DNA of 64,000 nt from Pseudomonas cerasi (GCF_900074915.1 NZ_LT222319.1:1919001-1983000), one strand, 5' to 3'. Shown: positions 26,618 to 36,842, counted from the first letter of the stretch. Notes: generated by a model from the sequence alone, not told the origin. Made by a program: numbers and translations.

Positions 26618-26708
26618 ATAGTGATTGAATCGATCATTACTGGCAAGCATTTTGAGCGTTTTTTTCACGAAGGAGTGGAGTGATGCAGTAAAAATGAAAG
26701 AACCGATC

Positions 26709-26733
26709 AAAAAGCCAGGCACAAGGCCTGGCT
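26709..26733 (-). terminator. Rho-independent terminator of the MFS gene
   Basis: On the minus strand, stem AGCCAGGC / GCCTGGCT (8 bp, 5-nt loop) is followed directly by a run of five T (with one more inside the stem end). It lies 22 bp after the MFS stop codon and before the sugar-acid operon promoter, insulating the two units. Confidence 0.85.
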
Positions 26734-26755
26734 CTAGATGAGGGTATCGAAAAGG

Positions 26756-28138
26756 TCAGGCGGGCCTTGCCACCTTGATTGCCGACAAACGACTGACCCG
26801 CAAGGCCACCAGACTGCCGACGATGGTCAGCGCGGCCAGTGAATACAGCGCCAGGGTAGTCGAGCCGGTCTGATCCTTGATCCAGCCCACCAGGTAAGGG
26901 CTGAGAAAGCCTGCCATCTGCCCGATCGAGTTGATCAGCGCCAGCCCGCCTGCGGCAACGCTGGCGCTCAGCAGGGCGGTTGGCAATGGCCAGAACATCG
27001 GCAGGCTGGTCAGCGCACCCATGGTCGCGATAGTCAGCCCGATGATGGCAACGATGGGCAGCGTCGCGAAGTTGGCGGCAATGATCAGGCCGGTCGCGCC
27101 CATCAGCATTGGCACCACCAGATGCCAGCGGCGCTCATTACGCAGGTCGGCGGAGCGGCCGACCAGCAGCATGAACACGCCCGCCATCAGGTACGGCACG
27201 GCACTGATCCAGCCGATCACCAGTGCATCGCTGAAACCGAGGTTCTTGATGATCGACGGCAGCCAGAAATTGATCGCGTAGACGCCGCTTTGAATGCAGA
27301 AGTAGATAAAGCCCAGAATCCATATGAACGGCATGGTCAGCACTGAAGCCACCGAGCTCTTGCCGTGCACCGGACGGCTCAGTTCATCGTTGGTGATATC
27401 GGTCTTGACCCGCTGACGCTGCGCGGGCGTCAGCCAGCGGGCATCCTCGACTCTGTCGCACAGCAGAACGAAGGCCAGCACACCCAGCGCCACGGTAGGC
27501 AGCCCCTGAATCAGAAACATCCATTGCCAGCCGGCCATTCCGCCCTGGCCCGCAGCGAAATGGTTGAGAATCCATCCGGAAAAAGGACCGCCCAGCAGTC
27601 CGGAGACCGGAATGGCCGACATGAACAGTGCCATGATCCTTCCGCGACGCTGGTTCGGATACCAGCGCGAGAGGTACAACACGATGCCGGGGAAGAAGCC
27701 GGCCTCTGCCATACCGGTCAGAAAGCGCAGCACGTAGAACTCGACCGGCGTGGTAACGAACAGCAGGCAGGTCGAGAAAATTCCCCAGGTAATCATCATC
27801 AGACCGATCCAGCGACGCGGCCCGAAGCGGTTCAGCGCCAGATTGCTGGGCAGGCCACACAGCACGTAGCCAATGAAGAAGATACCGGCACCGAGGCCAT
27901 AGACGGTCTCGCTGAAACTCAGGGCATCGAGCATCTGCAGCTTGGCAAAGCCCACGTTCACGCGGTCGAGGTAATTGAACAGGTAACAAATGAAGATAAA
28001 CGGGATAAGGCGCAGGGTGATGCGACGGTAGACATGATTGCCTTCGGCGTCGCCCACCTCGTGGGTCGAGACAGGTGTAATGGCGGGTGTTCCTCTGTGC
28101 TTGTTGTTTTTATATAGCCGGATAGCTACTGGATGCAC
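26756..28138 (-). CDS. MFS transporter, anion:cation symporter (ACS) type
   Basis: From the GTG at 28138 the product is 460 residues with 12 TM helices and the ACS-family motifs (YLFNYLDRVNVGFAKLQM; GMAEAGFFPG; LSRWYPNQRRGR). ACS carriers take up glucarate, tartrate, phthalate or similar acids by proton symport. It has its own terminator at 26709-26733. The start is doubtful: the GTG is directly abutted by AGGA with no spacing, while a well-placed AGAGGA (28091-28096) sits 9 nt before an ATT codon at 28081. Location beside pobA suggests an aromatic or sugar acid as substrate; that is not certain. Confidence 0.82.
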   Translation of the reverse strand: MHPVAIRLYKNNKHRGTPAITPVSTHEVGDAEGNHVYRRITLRLIPFIFICYLFNYLDRVNVGFAKLQMLDALSFSETVYGLGAGIFFIGYVLCGLPSNLALNRFGPRRWIGLMMITWGIFSTCLLFVTTPVEFYVLRFLTGMAEAGFFPGIVLYLSRWYPNQRRGRIMALFMSAIPVSGLLGGPFSGWILNHFAAGQGGMAGWQWMFLIQGLPTVALGVLAFVLLCDRVEDARWLTPAQRQRVKTDITNDELSRPVHGKSSVASVLTMPFIWILGFIYFCIQSGVYAINFWLPSIIKNLGFSDALVIGWISAVPYLMAGVFMLLVGRSADLRNERRWHLVVPMLMGATGLIIAANFATLPIVAIIGLTIATMGALTSLPMFWPLPTALLSASVAAGGLALINSIGQMAGFLSPYLVGWIKDQTGSTTLALYSLAALTIVGSLVALRVSRLSAIKVARPA

Positions 28139-28192
28139 TCCTGATCATAGGTGGGCAGTGACAAAAACGCTTTGGGGTTTTGCACGGCGGTA

Positions 28193-28230
28193 GGGGGCAC
28201 GCGTTGTGTGATTGCACAACGCGTGCCCCC
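28193..28230. repeat. Perfect 16-bp inverted repeat between pobA and the MFS gene
   Basis: GGGGGCACGCGTTGTG / CACAACGCGTGCCCCC with a 6-nt loop, starting 65 bp after the pobA stop and ending 55 bp before the MFS start. There is no T-tract on either side. It could be a strong hairpin terminator for pobA, or an operator or leader structure for the MFS gene. Confidence 0.75.
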
Positions 28231-28295
28231 GGGGAGCTTATGGCTTGCCGCGAATATCAGCACGCAACGAAAATCACTGCGCCGGGGCCAATGCT

Positions 28296-29513
<1,218 letters not shown>

Positions 29514-29633
29514 TTAGTCAGCGGGAAATGTTTGTTTTTGTCTCCTGCATTTTTAATGGATGCCGTCGAGATAAGAAGGCAATATCCGCTGCATTATCTG
29601 GACTTTTCGAGGGTCCGGACCAGAGAGGACGAC

Positions 29634-30503
29634 ATGGCCAGACCTGCCACAGCAGCGATACCGGTGTTCAAACTCTATGGGGAAACCGCGGCCTGGCCGA
29701 CCCCCGATCTGATCCACTGTGAGTCGATCCCCGAGCGCAGCAGGATTCACGAATGGGAGATCAAGCCGCATCGGCATGGCGATCTGGTCCAGCTGCTTTA
29801 CGTGCAGTCGGGCAGGGCGATGCTCAAGGTCGAGGACCGGGTCAGCGAGGTCGAGATGCCTTCGTTGCAGGTCGTGCCCGCACTGAGCGTGCACACCTTC
29901 AGGTTTTCCAGAGATATTCAGGGCCATATTCTCAGCCTGGCCAGACCCTTGGTGGAGCAACTCGAGGCTGCGCTCGACGTCTCTGCCCTCAGCGCTGCCC
30001 GCTGCTATGCGCTCGGGGTGGACAGCGATTATGTCGACACGCTGTTCAATGCCATTGCCAATGAATACCGGCAGCCCAGAGCGGGCCGCGATCTGATGCT
30101 GCACTCGCTGGTCAGTGTGCTGGCGGTGTGGCTCAGTCGGCGCAGCAGTGAAGGTGCTGGCGAAGAGACTCACGCCATGGATCGCGGCCGCGAGCATTTG
30201 CAGGTGTTCATGCATCAACTGGAAGCGAGTTTTCGCGAACACTGGTCGATTGACCAGCATGCCCAAGCGATGGGCATCAGCGCCGCGCATTTGAATGCTC
30301 TGTGTCGGCGGCTGTGCAACCAGTCGGCCTTGCAGATCATCAGTGAGCGCTTGCTGCTGGAGGCCAAGCGCAACCTGATCTACACCACCCTGACCATCAA
30401 TCAGGTGTCAGACAGCCTGGGCTTTTCCGAGCCGGCGTATTTTTCGCGTTTCTTCAAGCGCGCTACCGGGCAATCACCCAAGGCATTTCGCCGGCATCAA
30501 TAG
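29634..30503 (+). CDS. pobR: AraC/XylS-family activator, probable PobR
   Basis: The 289-residue protein has an N-terminal cupin-like effector domain (HRHGDLVQLLYVQSG) and a C-terminal AraC HTH pair ending LGFSEPAYFSRFFKRATGQSP. It is divergent from pobA, the arrangement of AraC-type PobR that activates pobA in response to 4-hydroxybenzoate in Pseudomonas. The ATG at 29634 is preceded by AGAGAGGA (29622-29629), which decides it over the upstream codon at 29532. Confidence 0.87.
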   Translation: MARPATAAIPVFKLYGETAAWPTPDLIHCESIPERSRIHEWEIKPHRHGDLVQLLYVQSGRAMLKVEDRVSEVEMPSLQVVPALSVHTFRFSRDIQGHILSLARPLVEQLEAALDVSALSAARCYALGVDSDYVDTLFNAIANEYRQPRAGRDLMLHSLVSVLAVWLSRRSSEGAGEETHAMDRGREHLQVFMHQLEASFREHWSIDQHAQAMGISAAHLNALCRRLCNQSALQIISERLLLEAKRNLIYTTLTINQVSDSLGFSEPAYFSRFFKRATGQSPKAFRRHQ

Positions 30504-30505
30504 AA

Positions 30506-30529
30506 ACGGGGTGCTCAAGAGCACCCCGT
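30506..30529. terminator. Hairpin between convergent pobR and ppnN
   Basis: ACGGGGTGCTC / GAGCACCCCGT, 11 bp complementary with only AA between (a CAAG tetraloop in practice), between convergent stop codons, so it can serve both strands. T-tracts are weak. Confidence 0.65.
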
Positions 30530-30554
30530 TGGCTTGTCGCAGGTCGCTGTGCGG

Positions 30555-31928
30555 TCAGGTCACGACCTGGTAGCACGGCACGTACGCCGCGCCGCCTGGC
30601 AGCTTCATGCGGTGCTGATCGACGAAGGCCTGCAACAGCTTGTCCAGCGGGCCCATGATCGATGGGTCGCCGTGGATCTGATAAGGACCGTGCTGTTCGA
30701 TCAGGCGAATGCCCTTGTCCTTGACGTTGCCGGCGACGATGCCGGAAAACGCCCGGCGCAGATTGGCGGCCAGTTCGTGAGTCGGCACATCGTGGTTCAG
30801 TTGCAGCCTGGACATGTTCTCGTGGGTCGGATCGAAAGGGTGCTGGAAGCTTTCCTCGATCTTCAGCAGCCAATTGAAGTGAAACGCGTCATTACGCTCG
30901 CGGCGGAACCGCTTCACTTCCTTAAGGCCCTGAGTCATCTGCCGGGCAACGTCTGCCGGGTTGTCGATGATGATCTGGTAGTGGCGCTGCGCCTCTTCAC
31001 CCAGCGTGGCACCGACAAATGCGTGCAGTTGCTGCAGGTACGGCTCGGTGTTTTTCGGGCCGGTCAGGATCACCGGGAACGGCACGTCCTTGTTGTCCGG
31101 GTGCATCAGAATGCCCAGCAGATACAGGAACTCTTCGGCAGTGCCTGCGCCACCGGGGAAAATGATGATGCCGTGACCGACGCGGACGAACGCTTCGAGG
31201 CGTTTTTCGATGTCCGGCAGGATCACCAACTCATTGACGATCGGGTTGGGCGCTTCGGCAGCGATGATGCCGGGCTCGGTCAGGCCCAGGTAGCGACCGC
31301 CGACGATACGCTGCTTGGCGTGCGCGATGGTCGCGCCTTTCATCGGGCCTTTCATCACGCCGGGGCCGCAGCCGGTGCAGATATCCAGGCTGCGCAGGCC
31401 CAGTTCGTGGCCGACTTTCTTGGTGTATTTGTATTCTTCGGTATTGATCGAATGGCCGCCCCAGCACACCACCATCTTCGGCTCGACACCGGCACGCAGG
31501 GTACGAGCGTTGCGCAGCAGGTGGAACACGTAGTCGGTGATGCCCTGGGAATTGCTCAGGTCGATGCGCTGGCTGTCCAGCTCGCTTTCGGTATAGACGA
31601 TGTCGCGCAAGGCGCTGAACAGCATTTCGCGGGTGCTGGCGATCATCTCGCCGTCGACGAAGGCATCGGCCGGAGCGTTGAGCAGCTCCAGGCGAACGCC
31701 GCGGTCCTGTTGATGGATGCGGACTTCAAAACTCTCGTACGCTTCAAGAATGGTCTTGGCGTTATCGACGTGGGCGCCAGTATTGAGAATGGCCAGGGCG
31801 CACTGGCGAAACAGGGTATAGGTGCTGCCTGAACCGGCAGCGCTGAGCTGCTGCACTTCACGTTGGGACAGGGTTTCAAGGCTGCCTTTCGGGCTTACGG
31901 TGGCGTTAATCACTTGTCTTGGGATCAT
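30555..31928 (-). CDS. ppnN: Pyrimidine/purine nucleotide 5'-monophosphate nucleosidase (LOG family)
   Basis: The 457-residue protein matches PpnN (YgdH): a middle LOG-type Rossmann domain with GCGPGVMKGPMKGA and the PGGAGTAEEF motif that binds and hydrolyses nucleotide monophosphates, flanked by N- and C-terminal domains that in E. coli PpnN bind (p)ppGpp. It splits NMPs to base and ribose 5-phosphate and aids growth recovery after starvation (known for the family). The ATG at 31928 with GGA about 8 nt before it is chosen over the ATG at 31940 and other upstream in-frame codons. It is monocistronic, convergent with pobR. Confidence 0.92.
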   Translation of the reverse strand: MIPRQVINATVSPKGSLETLSQREVQQLSAAGSGSTYTLFRQCALAILNTGAHVDNAKTILEAYESFEVRIHQQDRGVRLELLNAPADAFVDGEMIASTREMLFSALRDIVYTESELDSQRIDLSNSQGITDYVFHLLRNARTLRAGVEPKMVVCWGGHSINTEEYKYTKKVGHELGLRSLDICTGCGPGVMKGPMKGATIAHAKQRIVGGRYLGLTEPGIIAAEAPNPIVNELVILPDIEKRLEAFVRVGHGIIIFPGGAGTAEEFLYLLGILMHPDNKDVPFPVILTGPKNTEPYLQQLHAFVGATLGEEAQRHYQIIIDNPADVARQMTQGLKEVKRFRRERNDAFHFNWLLKIEESFQHPFDPTHENMSRLQLNHDVPTHELAANLRRAFSGIVAGNVKDKGIRLIEQHGPYQIHGDPSIMGPLDKLLQAFVDQHRMKLPGGAAYVPCYQVVT

Positions 31929-32380
31929 TCTATTTTCCATTAGAGCGATGCAGTCGAGCATCAGGATGGTGAATATCGAGAACATTCACCCCTGTGGAGC
32001 CTTTTCTACAGCACTTGGCCGGGAAAGCAAACGCCGGACCGCAGACGTCCCCTGTTTGAGCCGTTGTGCGTCATCGCAGGATTGAATCGGCAGGTGAATT
32101 CTTTTGAAAGCAGGCACTTGCTTCGCATGACCGTGCGGCTGAATTTTGACGCGGACAACGGGCAATAGTGAACCTGACCCCGTTAACGGAGTCTGTTAGC
32201 TGATGGACTTTCTGGACGGCCTGCACGAAAGGGATCATCAGGTGCTTTTTCAGCGCGCCTGATAGGCAGACATTCCGTCCGGGCAGGAGTTGCAAAACCG
32301 TTGATCACTTGCCGCTCCCATCCTTAGCCGGCCCGTTAAACGAGGCTTTATTCTCATTTCAGATAAAGATAATTATCGCC
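31929..32380. other. Divergent intergenic region between ppnN and the SH3-domain gene
   Basis: About 450 bp that must carry promoters in both directions. A 74-codon minus-strand ORF (32071-32295) has no recognisable features and is not called. No repeats or RNA genes were recognised. Confidence 0.5.
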
Positions 32381-33055
32381 ATGTCTCGTCATTTTTCCGC
32401 ACTTCTTTCCCGAGCCCCTGGCCTGTTCGTCGTTTCGCGTCGCTTGCTCGGCGCAGGCCTGGTTGGCGCTGCATTGACCGTTGTCGTGCCTGGCAGCGCA
32501 CAGGCCGCAGGCAGCGATCGCTGGGTCAGCGACAGTCTTACGACTTATGTACGCAGCGGACCAACCGATGATCACCGGATTGTGGGAACGCTGAAATCCG
32601 GGCAGAAGGTCGAGCTGCTCAGCGCTTCGGGCAAGTTCAGCCAGGTGCGCGGCGAAGGCGGTTCCACGGTGTGGATTCCGAGCAGCGACTTGCAGGAAGT
32701 CCCTGGCCAGGCCGAGCGTGTCCCACAACTGACTCAGCAGGTCGCCGATCTGACCGAGCAGCTGGCGGGCATCGACAACACCTGGAAGACTCGCGTGCAG
32801 GGCATGCAGGAAACGCTGGACGCGCGCAAGAAACTGGTCGATGAGCTGGAGGCGCGCACCAAGACCCTCAACGATCAACTGGCCGACTCTCAGGCTGAAT
32901 TGCGTGCGACTCAGGCGCGACTTGGCGATGAGAACAAGCAAGTGATGATGCGTTACATGGTGTACGGCGGCAGCATTGCCGGTGCAGGCTTGCTGGTCGG
33001 CCTGATCCTTCCGGCGCTGACCAAGGGCCGTAAGAAGAACGACGGCTGGGTGTAA
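32381..33055 (+). CDS. SH3-domain, coiled-coil membrane protein (TIGR04211 / YgiM type)
   Basis: The 224-residue protein has a signal sequence ending AQAAGSDRW, a bacterial SH3 domain (YVRSGPTDDHRIVGTLKSGQ, about residues 50-100), a long coiled coil (VPQLTQQVADLTEQLAG onward) and one C-terminal TM helix (GGSIAGAGLLVGLILPAL) followed by a basic tail. This is the YgiM/TIGR04211 layout: a periplasmic SH3 domain tethered by its C terminus. The role is not established; cell-wall interaction is assumed. The ATG at 32381 begins the signal peptide; the in-frame codon at 32309 would add a non-signal extension. Confidence 0.87.
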   Translation: MSRHFSALLSRAPGLFVVSRRLLGAGLVGAALTVVVPGSAQAAGSDRWVSDSLTTYVRSGPTDDHRIVGTLKSGQKVELLSASGKFSQVRGEGGSTVWIPSSDLQEVPGQAERVPQLTQQVADLTEQLAGIDNTWKTRVQGMQETLDARKKLVDELEARTKTLNDQLADSQAELRATQARLGDENKQVMMRYMVYGGSIAGAGLLVGLILPALTKGRKKNDGWV

Positions 33056-33455
33056 ACCACCTTGATCACCTCACATGCCAGCGTCCCGCGCTGGCATGTT
33101 GTCCGCCACGCTGTGCGTTTTATCGAGTGCGCAGCCGATGTGTGACGGACCTCTCCGAAAATGCCTTTCCTCTGCCGCAATCACGATCCTGCCCACACTC
33201 TTTATGCCTGCCTGGCACAGGGTTCGTGCGCGAAGTTGATGTTCGTTCTACAGTTTCTGCGTGGATGGTCGAAAAACTGAGTGTCGCCTTCAACCTCGTG
33301 CTCTGACGCATAGGAGGAGGGGACCGGCAAGTTGTGTTATGGCTCTTTGCCATCATTTATTATGTGCGTCCTGAAAAATGGGCTGCCGAGTCGGGCCTGA
33401 ATGATTTTCAGGCCGCGGGTCTCATATTTTCACCCTCTCCTGTGCAGGAATCCGG
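33056..33455. other. Leader region of the receiver-TPR operon
   Basis: About 400 bp. The first part holds the terminator hairpin of the SH3 gene (33073-33099). The last part, probably the 5' UTR of the next gene, contains a perfect 8-bp hairpin GGCCTGAA / TTCAGGCC (33394-33414), and TCCTG / CAGGA (33438-33449) in which the ribosome-binding site is complementary to the bases just before it. Short minus-strand ORFs here show no family features. Confidence 0.5.
33073..33099 (+). terminator. Terminator hairpin of the SH3-domain gene
   Basis: ACATGCCAGCG / CGCTGGCATGT, an 11-bp perfect stem with a 5-nt loop, 17 bp after the stop, followed by TGTCC rather than a clean T-run. Confidence 0.65.
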
Positions 33456-35057
33456 ATGCTGGCGTACAACCAAAAAAGCTTTCTTATCGTTGATGATTTC
33501 TCTGACTTTCGCAGTTCAGTGAGATCGATGCTGCGTGAGTTGGGCGTCAAGGAAGTGGACACCGCCGACACCGGCGAGCAGGCTCTGCGCATGTGCTCGC
33601 AAAAGCGTTATGACTTCGTGCTGCACGATTTCAACCTGGGTGATGGTCGCAAGAACGGTCAGCAGGTGCTGGAAGACCTGATGATCGAGCGGCTGCTGAG
33701 TTACGAAAGCGTATTCATCATGGTCACTGCCGAAAACAGTCAGGCGATGGTCATGAGTGCGCTTGAGTGGGAGCCGGATGGTTACCTGACCAAGCCGTTC
33801 AACCGCGCCGGGCTGGCCCAGCGCCTGGAAAAGCTGGTGCAGCGCAAGACCTTGCTCAAGCCGATTCTGCAGGCCCTCGACCGTCGCAAACCGGCCGAAG
33901 TACTGGCCGCGTGCGACAAGCTGATCGAGCAGGACCCACGTTATGCGCCGTTGTGCCTGCGCTACAAGGCCGATGCCCTGCGTGACCTGAGGCAGAACGA
34001 GCCCCTGGAAGCGTTCCTCAAGACCATTCTGGCCGATCGGGCCACGCCGTGGGCCTACGGTGCATTGGGCAGCCTGCTGCTCAAGCGCGGCAAGACCGCC
34101 GAGGCGCAGGCTGTCTACGAACAGGCAATCAAGGCATTTCCGACCATGCCTGCGCTGTTCGATGGCCTGGCTGATGTGCTGGTCGCGCTTGGCGATGGCA
34201 AGCGCGCGCAGTCCGTGCTGGAAAGCGCAGTGCGCCTGTCGCCGCTGGCGGTGCGTCGGCAGAAGCTGCTGGGCAAGCTGGCATTGGGCAACGAGGACTT
34301 CGAAAGCGCTTCCAAGGCATATCGCCAGGCCGTCTCCCAAGGTCAGCATTCGCGTTTCAAGGATCCGGAAACCAACCTGGGGTTGGCGCATGCGCTGATC
34401 AGCAAAGGCGGTGATCAGGGGCTCGATGCGCGCACCCGTGTCGAGATCAACAACGCCCTGGTCGACGTGGCCAAGGAGCATGGCGACGACGAGGGTCTGC
34501 AAGTGCGCACCCGCTTGATGAAAGCGGCCAGCCTGCAGCATTCGGACCCGGAAACCGCAGCCAAGCTGACCGAGCAGGCAATGGCCAGACTGGATGGCAT
34601 GGAGCAGGTGCTCAGTGCCGATGCCGCACTGATGGTGGCTGCGCAACTGAAGAAGCTTGGTCAGGAAGAGGCCGGTGCCGGCGTCTTGAAGAGTTGTGCG
34701 GGAGCCTATGGCGATGATCCTGCGGTGATGAAAAGCATTGCCAGCATGACCGATGATCCGGCGATTCTGGGTGCCAGCAAGGCGGCTGTCGATTTCAACC
34801 TGCAAGGCGTGCGCAGCTACAAGGCCGGCAATCTTACGGAAGCACAGGCATTTTTCCGCAGTGCGCTGGGGCTGCAGCCAAAGAACATCAGTATTGCGCT
34901 GAACATGGTGCAGTCGCTGCTTCACCCTGGCCAGAATCTGGGCCAGGCCGGAATTGACGAGTGCCGTGCCAGCCTGACCATGCTTGGCAAGATCCCGGAA
35001 AGCGATCCACGCTATGAGCGCTACCAGAAACTCAGGGAGAGGGCATTCAGCGCATGA
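33456..35057 (+). CDS. Response regulator receiver with TPR output domain
   Basis: The 533-residue protein has an N-terminal CheY-like receiver (about 1-130): acidic pair in LIVDDFSDF, phospho-acceptor Asp in FVLHDFNLG, Thr in FIMVTAENS, Lys in YLTKPF. The remaining 400 residues are TPR-type helical repeats (AYGALGSLLLKRGKTAEAQAV is one; shortened here), with no DNA-binding or enzymatic domain, so output is by protein binding. Its stop overlaps the start of a minimal histidine kinase gene (ATGA), almost certainly its cognate kinase. The pair lies close to the flagellar locus, but the target process is not known. Confidence 0.87.
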   Translation: MLAYNQKSFLIVDDFSDFRSSVRSMLRELGVKEVDTADTGEQALRMCSQKRYDFVLHDFNLGDGRKNGQQVLEDLMIERLLSYESVFIMVTAENSQAMVMSALEWEPDGYLTKPFNRAGLAQRLEKLVQRKTLLKPILQALDRRKPAEVLAACDKLIEQDPRYAPLCLRYKADALRDLRQNEPLEAFLKTILADRATPWAYGALGSLLLKRGKTAEAQAVYEQAIKAFPTMPALFDGLADVLVALGDGKRAQSVLESAVRLSPLAVRRQKLLGKLALGNEDFESASKAYRQAVSQGQHSRFKDPETNLGLAHALISKGGDQGLDARTRVEINNALVDVAKEHGDDEGLQVRTRLMKAASLQHSDPETAAKLTEQAMARLDGMEQVLSADAALMVAAQLKKLGQEEAGAGVLKSCAGAYGDDPAVMKSIASMTDDPAILGASKAAVDFNLQGVRSYKAGNLTEAQAFFRSALGLQPKNISIALNMVQSLLHPGQNLGQAGIDECRASLTMLGKIPESDPRYERYQKLRERAFSA

Positions 35058-35749
35058 GTGAGGAGACAGAGCAGGGCCTCGACTTTTCCATGGTGATCGC
35101 CTCCACGGTGCACGACATGAAAAACTCGCTGGCGACGCTGATCCAGGCACACAGCCAGTGGCAGGCGAAGTTTTCGGTCCAGCAGCGCGATACGCCGGAG
35201 CATGGCGTCATCAATTACGAGTTCGCCAACCTCAACGGGATGCTCGTGCAGTTGCTCGGCCTTTACAAGCTGGGTGTCAACCAGATGCCGTTGCGTCCGG
35301 ACTACCACGAACTGGACGATTTCATCGAAGCGCAACTGGCCCATCATCAGGACGTGCTGGCCAGCCGCGGGATTGCCGCGCGTCATGCGATCGATGTGGT
35401 TAGCCCCCTGGGCTTTTTCGACCGCGAACTGATCGGCTCGGTGGTGGGCAATATCATCGTCAACGCCATCGGCTTTGCCCGCGAGCAGATTGTTGTCAGT
35501 GTCGGTGATGAAGGCGGGCAGCTGAAGATCACCATCAATGACGATGGCCCCGGCTACCCGGCGTATCTGATCGAACGCCAGACCGACTATGTGCAGGGCA
35601 TCAACCAGGGCAGCGGCAGTACCGGCCTGGGCTTGTATTTCGCTGCGCACATTGCCCGGCTGCATGTACGCAACGGCATGCGCGGGCGCATTGAAATCGC
35701 CAACGGCGGCGTGCTGGGCGGGGCGATGTTCAGTATGACCCTGCCCTGA
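35054..35749 (+). CDS. Minimal soluble histidine kinase
   Basis: This 231-residue cytoplasmic kinase has no sensor or membrane segment. Its H-box is STVHDMKNSLATL (His about 20), followed by a dimerisation helix and an HATPase domain with NIIVNAIGFA (N-box), NDDGPGYP (G1) and GSTGLGLYFA (G2). It is translationally coupled to the receiver-TPR gene by a 4-bp overlap and should phosphorylate it, or act as its phosphatase. How it is stimulated is unclear as no input domain is present; a partner protein is likely. Confidence 0.87.
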   Translation: MSEETEQGLDFSMVIASTVHDMKNSLATLIQAHSQWQAKFSVQQRDTPEHGVINYEFANLNGMLVQLLGLYKLGVNQMPLRPDYHELDDFIEAQLAHHQDVLASRGIAARHAIDVVSPLGFFDRELIGSVVGNIIVNAIGFAREQIVVSVGDEGGQLKITINDDGPGYPAYLIERQTDYVQGINQGSGSTGLGLYFAAHIARLHVRNGMRGRIEIANGGVLGGAMFSMTLP

Positions 35750-35773
35750 GAGGCCGCAGCCTTTCCAAGAGCA

Positions 35774-35802
35774 CCCCGCAACGCCTTGTCAGGATTGCGG
35801 GG
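35774..35802. terminator. Terminator-like hairpin between convergent genes
   Basis: CCCCGCAA / TTGCGGGG with a 13-nt loop, between the kinase stop (35749) and the convergent glycosyltransferase stop (35815). Confidence 0.55.
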
Positions 35803-35814
35803 CGTATTCGGCGC

Positions 35815-36624
35815 TTAGATATTCAGCCCGAAGTTCTGTTTGATGCTGTTCAGGCTGTCCATCAGGTCCTGATCAGACGCCAACGGATGTCTGACCGGTT
35901 CGCAGCCGTGCTTGAGCGTGAAGTGCTCGATGGCCGCAAGAGCATTTTGCCGATGCAGGGTATCGGACGAAATCGTTGAGCCCTCGAGCGTCCAGGGCTC
36001 GTCCCCCAGATACAGCTGCGAATTATCGATGTCGGCAAAAAACCAGAACGGCGGGTGCATGTTCTGGTTGATGATGGCAAGGGTGTGATCGACGTGTTCG
36101 AAGGCGTTGTGATACGTCTCGTCCATCAGGCCGGCCGCTTCCAGGCTCCGTCTGGAATAGTAGGAAAACGCACCGACGCAATGGCGGTACAAGGGCAGAT
36201 TGATGCCGTTGCCGTAGTCAATCTTGTACACCGCATTGGCCTCGCCGGACGGCGTCTTGTTCATCAGGCCATGCTGGCTGTAATTGAGGTGCTGAATGCC
36301 GGTCAGCGTCGAGGTCAGAATATAAAGCTCGAACACTTCCGGGCTTTTTATATAGATGTCGTCTTCGATCAGGAACAGATGCTCGCACCCGGCATCCATC
36401 AGTCGCGACAAGGCTCTGTTCTTGGATTTTCCAACGCCGAGGTTGGTTTCGTTATTGAAGAAAACCTCGCTGTCATACGCGGAAAACTCCGGATACACAT
36501 CGCCGTCATTGATGATGACAACGCAGTCGATGATCTCGGCAGGCAGGGAATCGTAAAGTTTTTTCAGCAGCGCAGGACGGTTGTAGGTGACGATTCCGCA
36601 GCCAACCTTTTGACCATTGATCAT
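35815..36624 (-). CDS. GT-A fold glycosyltransferase (GT2-like)
   Basis: The 269-residue protein begins CGIVTYNRPALLKKLYDSL, the nucleotide-sugar-binding start of GT-A glycosyltransferases, and has a DxD-type motif in LFLIEDDIYI (about residue 88). It lacks TM segments. It is divergent from a methyltransferase gene across 218 bp. Together they may decorate a surface glycan such as O antigen or a flagellar glycan; this is inference from function classes and the nearby flagellar locus. Donor and acceptor are not predictable. Confidence 0.8.
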   Translation of the reverse strand: MINGQKVGCGIVTYNRPALLKKLYDSLPAEIIDCVVIINDGDVYPEFSAYDSEVFFNNETNLGVGKSKNRALSRLMDAGCEHLFLIEDDIYIKSPEVFELYILTSTLTGIQHLNYSQHGLMNKTPSGEANAVYKIDYGNGINLPLYRHCVGAFSYYSRRSLEAAGLMDETYHNAFEHVDHTLAIINQNMHPPFWFFADIDNSQLYLGDEPWTLEGSTISSDTLHRQNALAAIEHFTLKHGCEPVRHPLASDQDLMDSLNSIKQNFGLNI

Positions 36625-36842
36625 GGCGATCCTCTGTTCTCTTGGGCGTTAGCGTGATTGTTTGTTGATTGGCGTCGCAGCGTGGAGAGTGGTTCAGGCC
36701 TGCGCTGACGTGAATCGACGTATGTACGCGGTGGATTGCAATATTTGCGCCAATTGCGGGCACGCCAAAGACCTGGAGCGGTGCCGGTTAAAGTTTTAGC
36801 GGACACCGCCGAAATCGATGAAAGACTGTATTCGATATCACG

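Noticed and set aside
32071..32295. 74-codon ORF upstream of the SH3 gene
   Set aside because: No ribosome-binding site, signal or domain recognisable, and it lies where promoters are expected.
33516..35150. 544-codon minus-strand ORF
   Set aside because: Shadow of the receiver-TPR gene, which has intact receiver residues on the plus strand.
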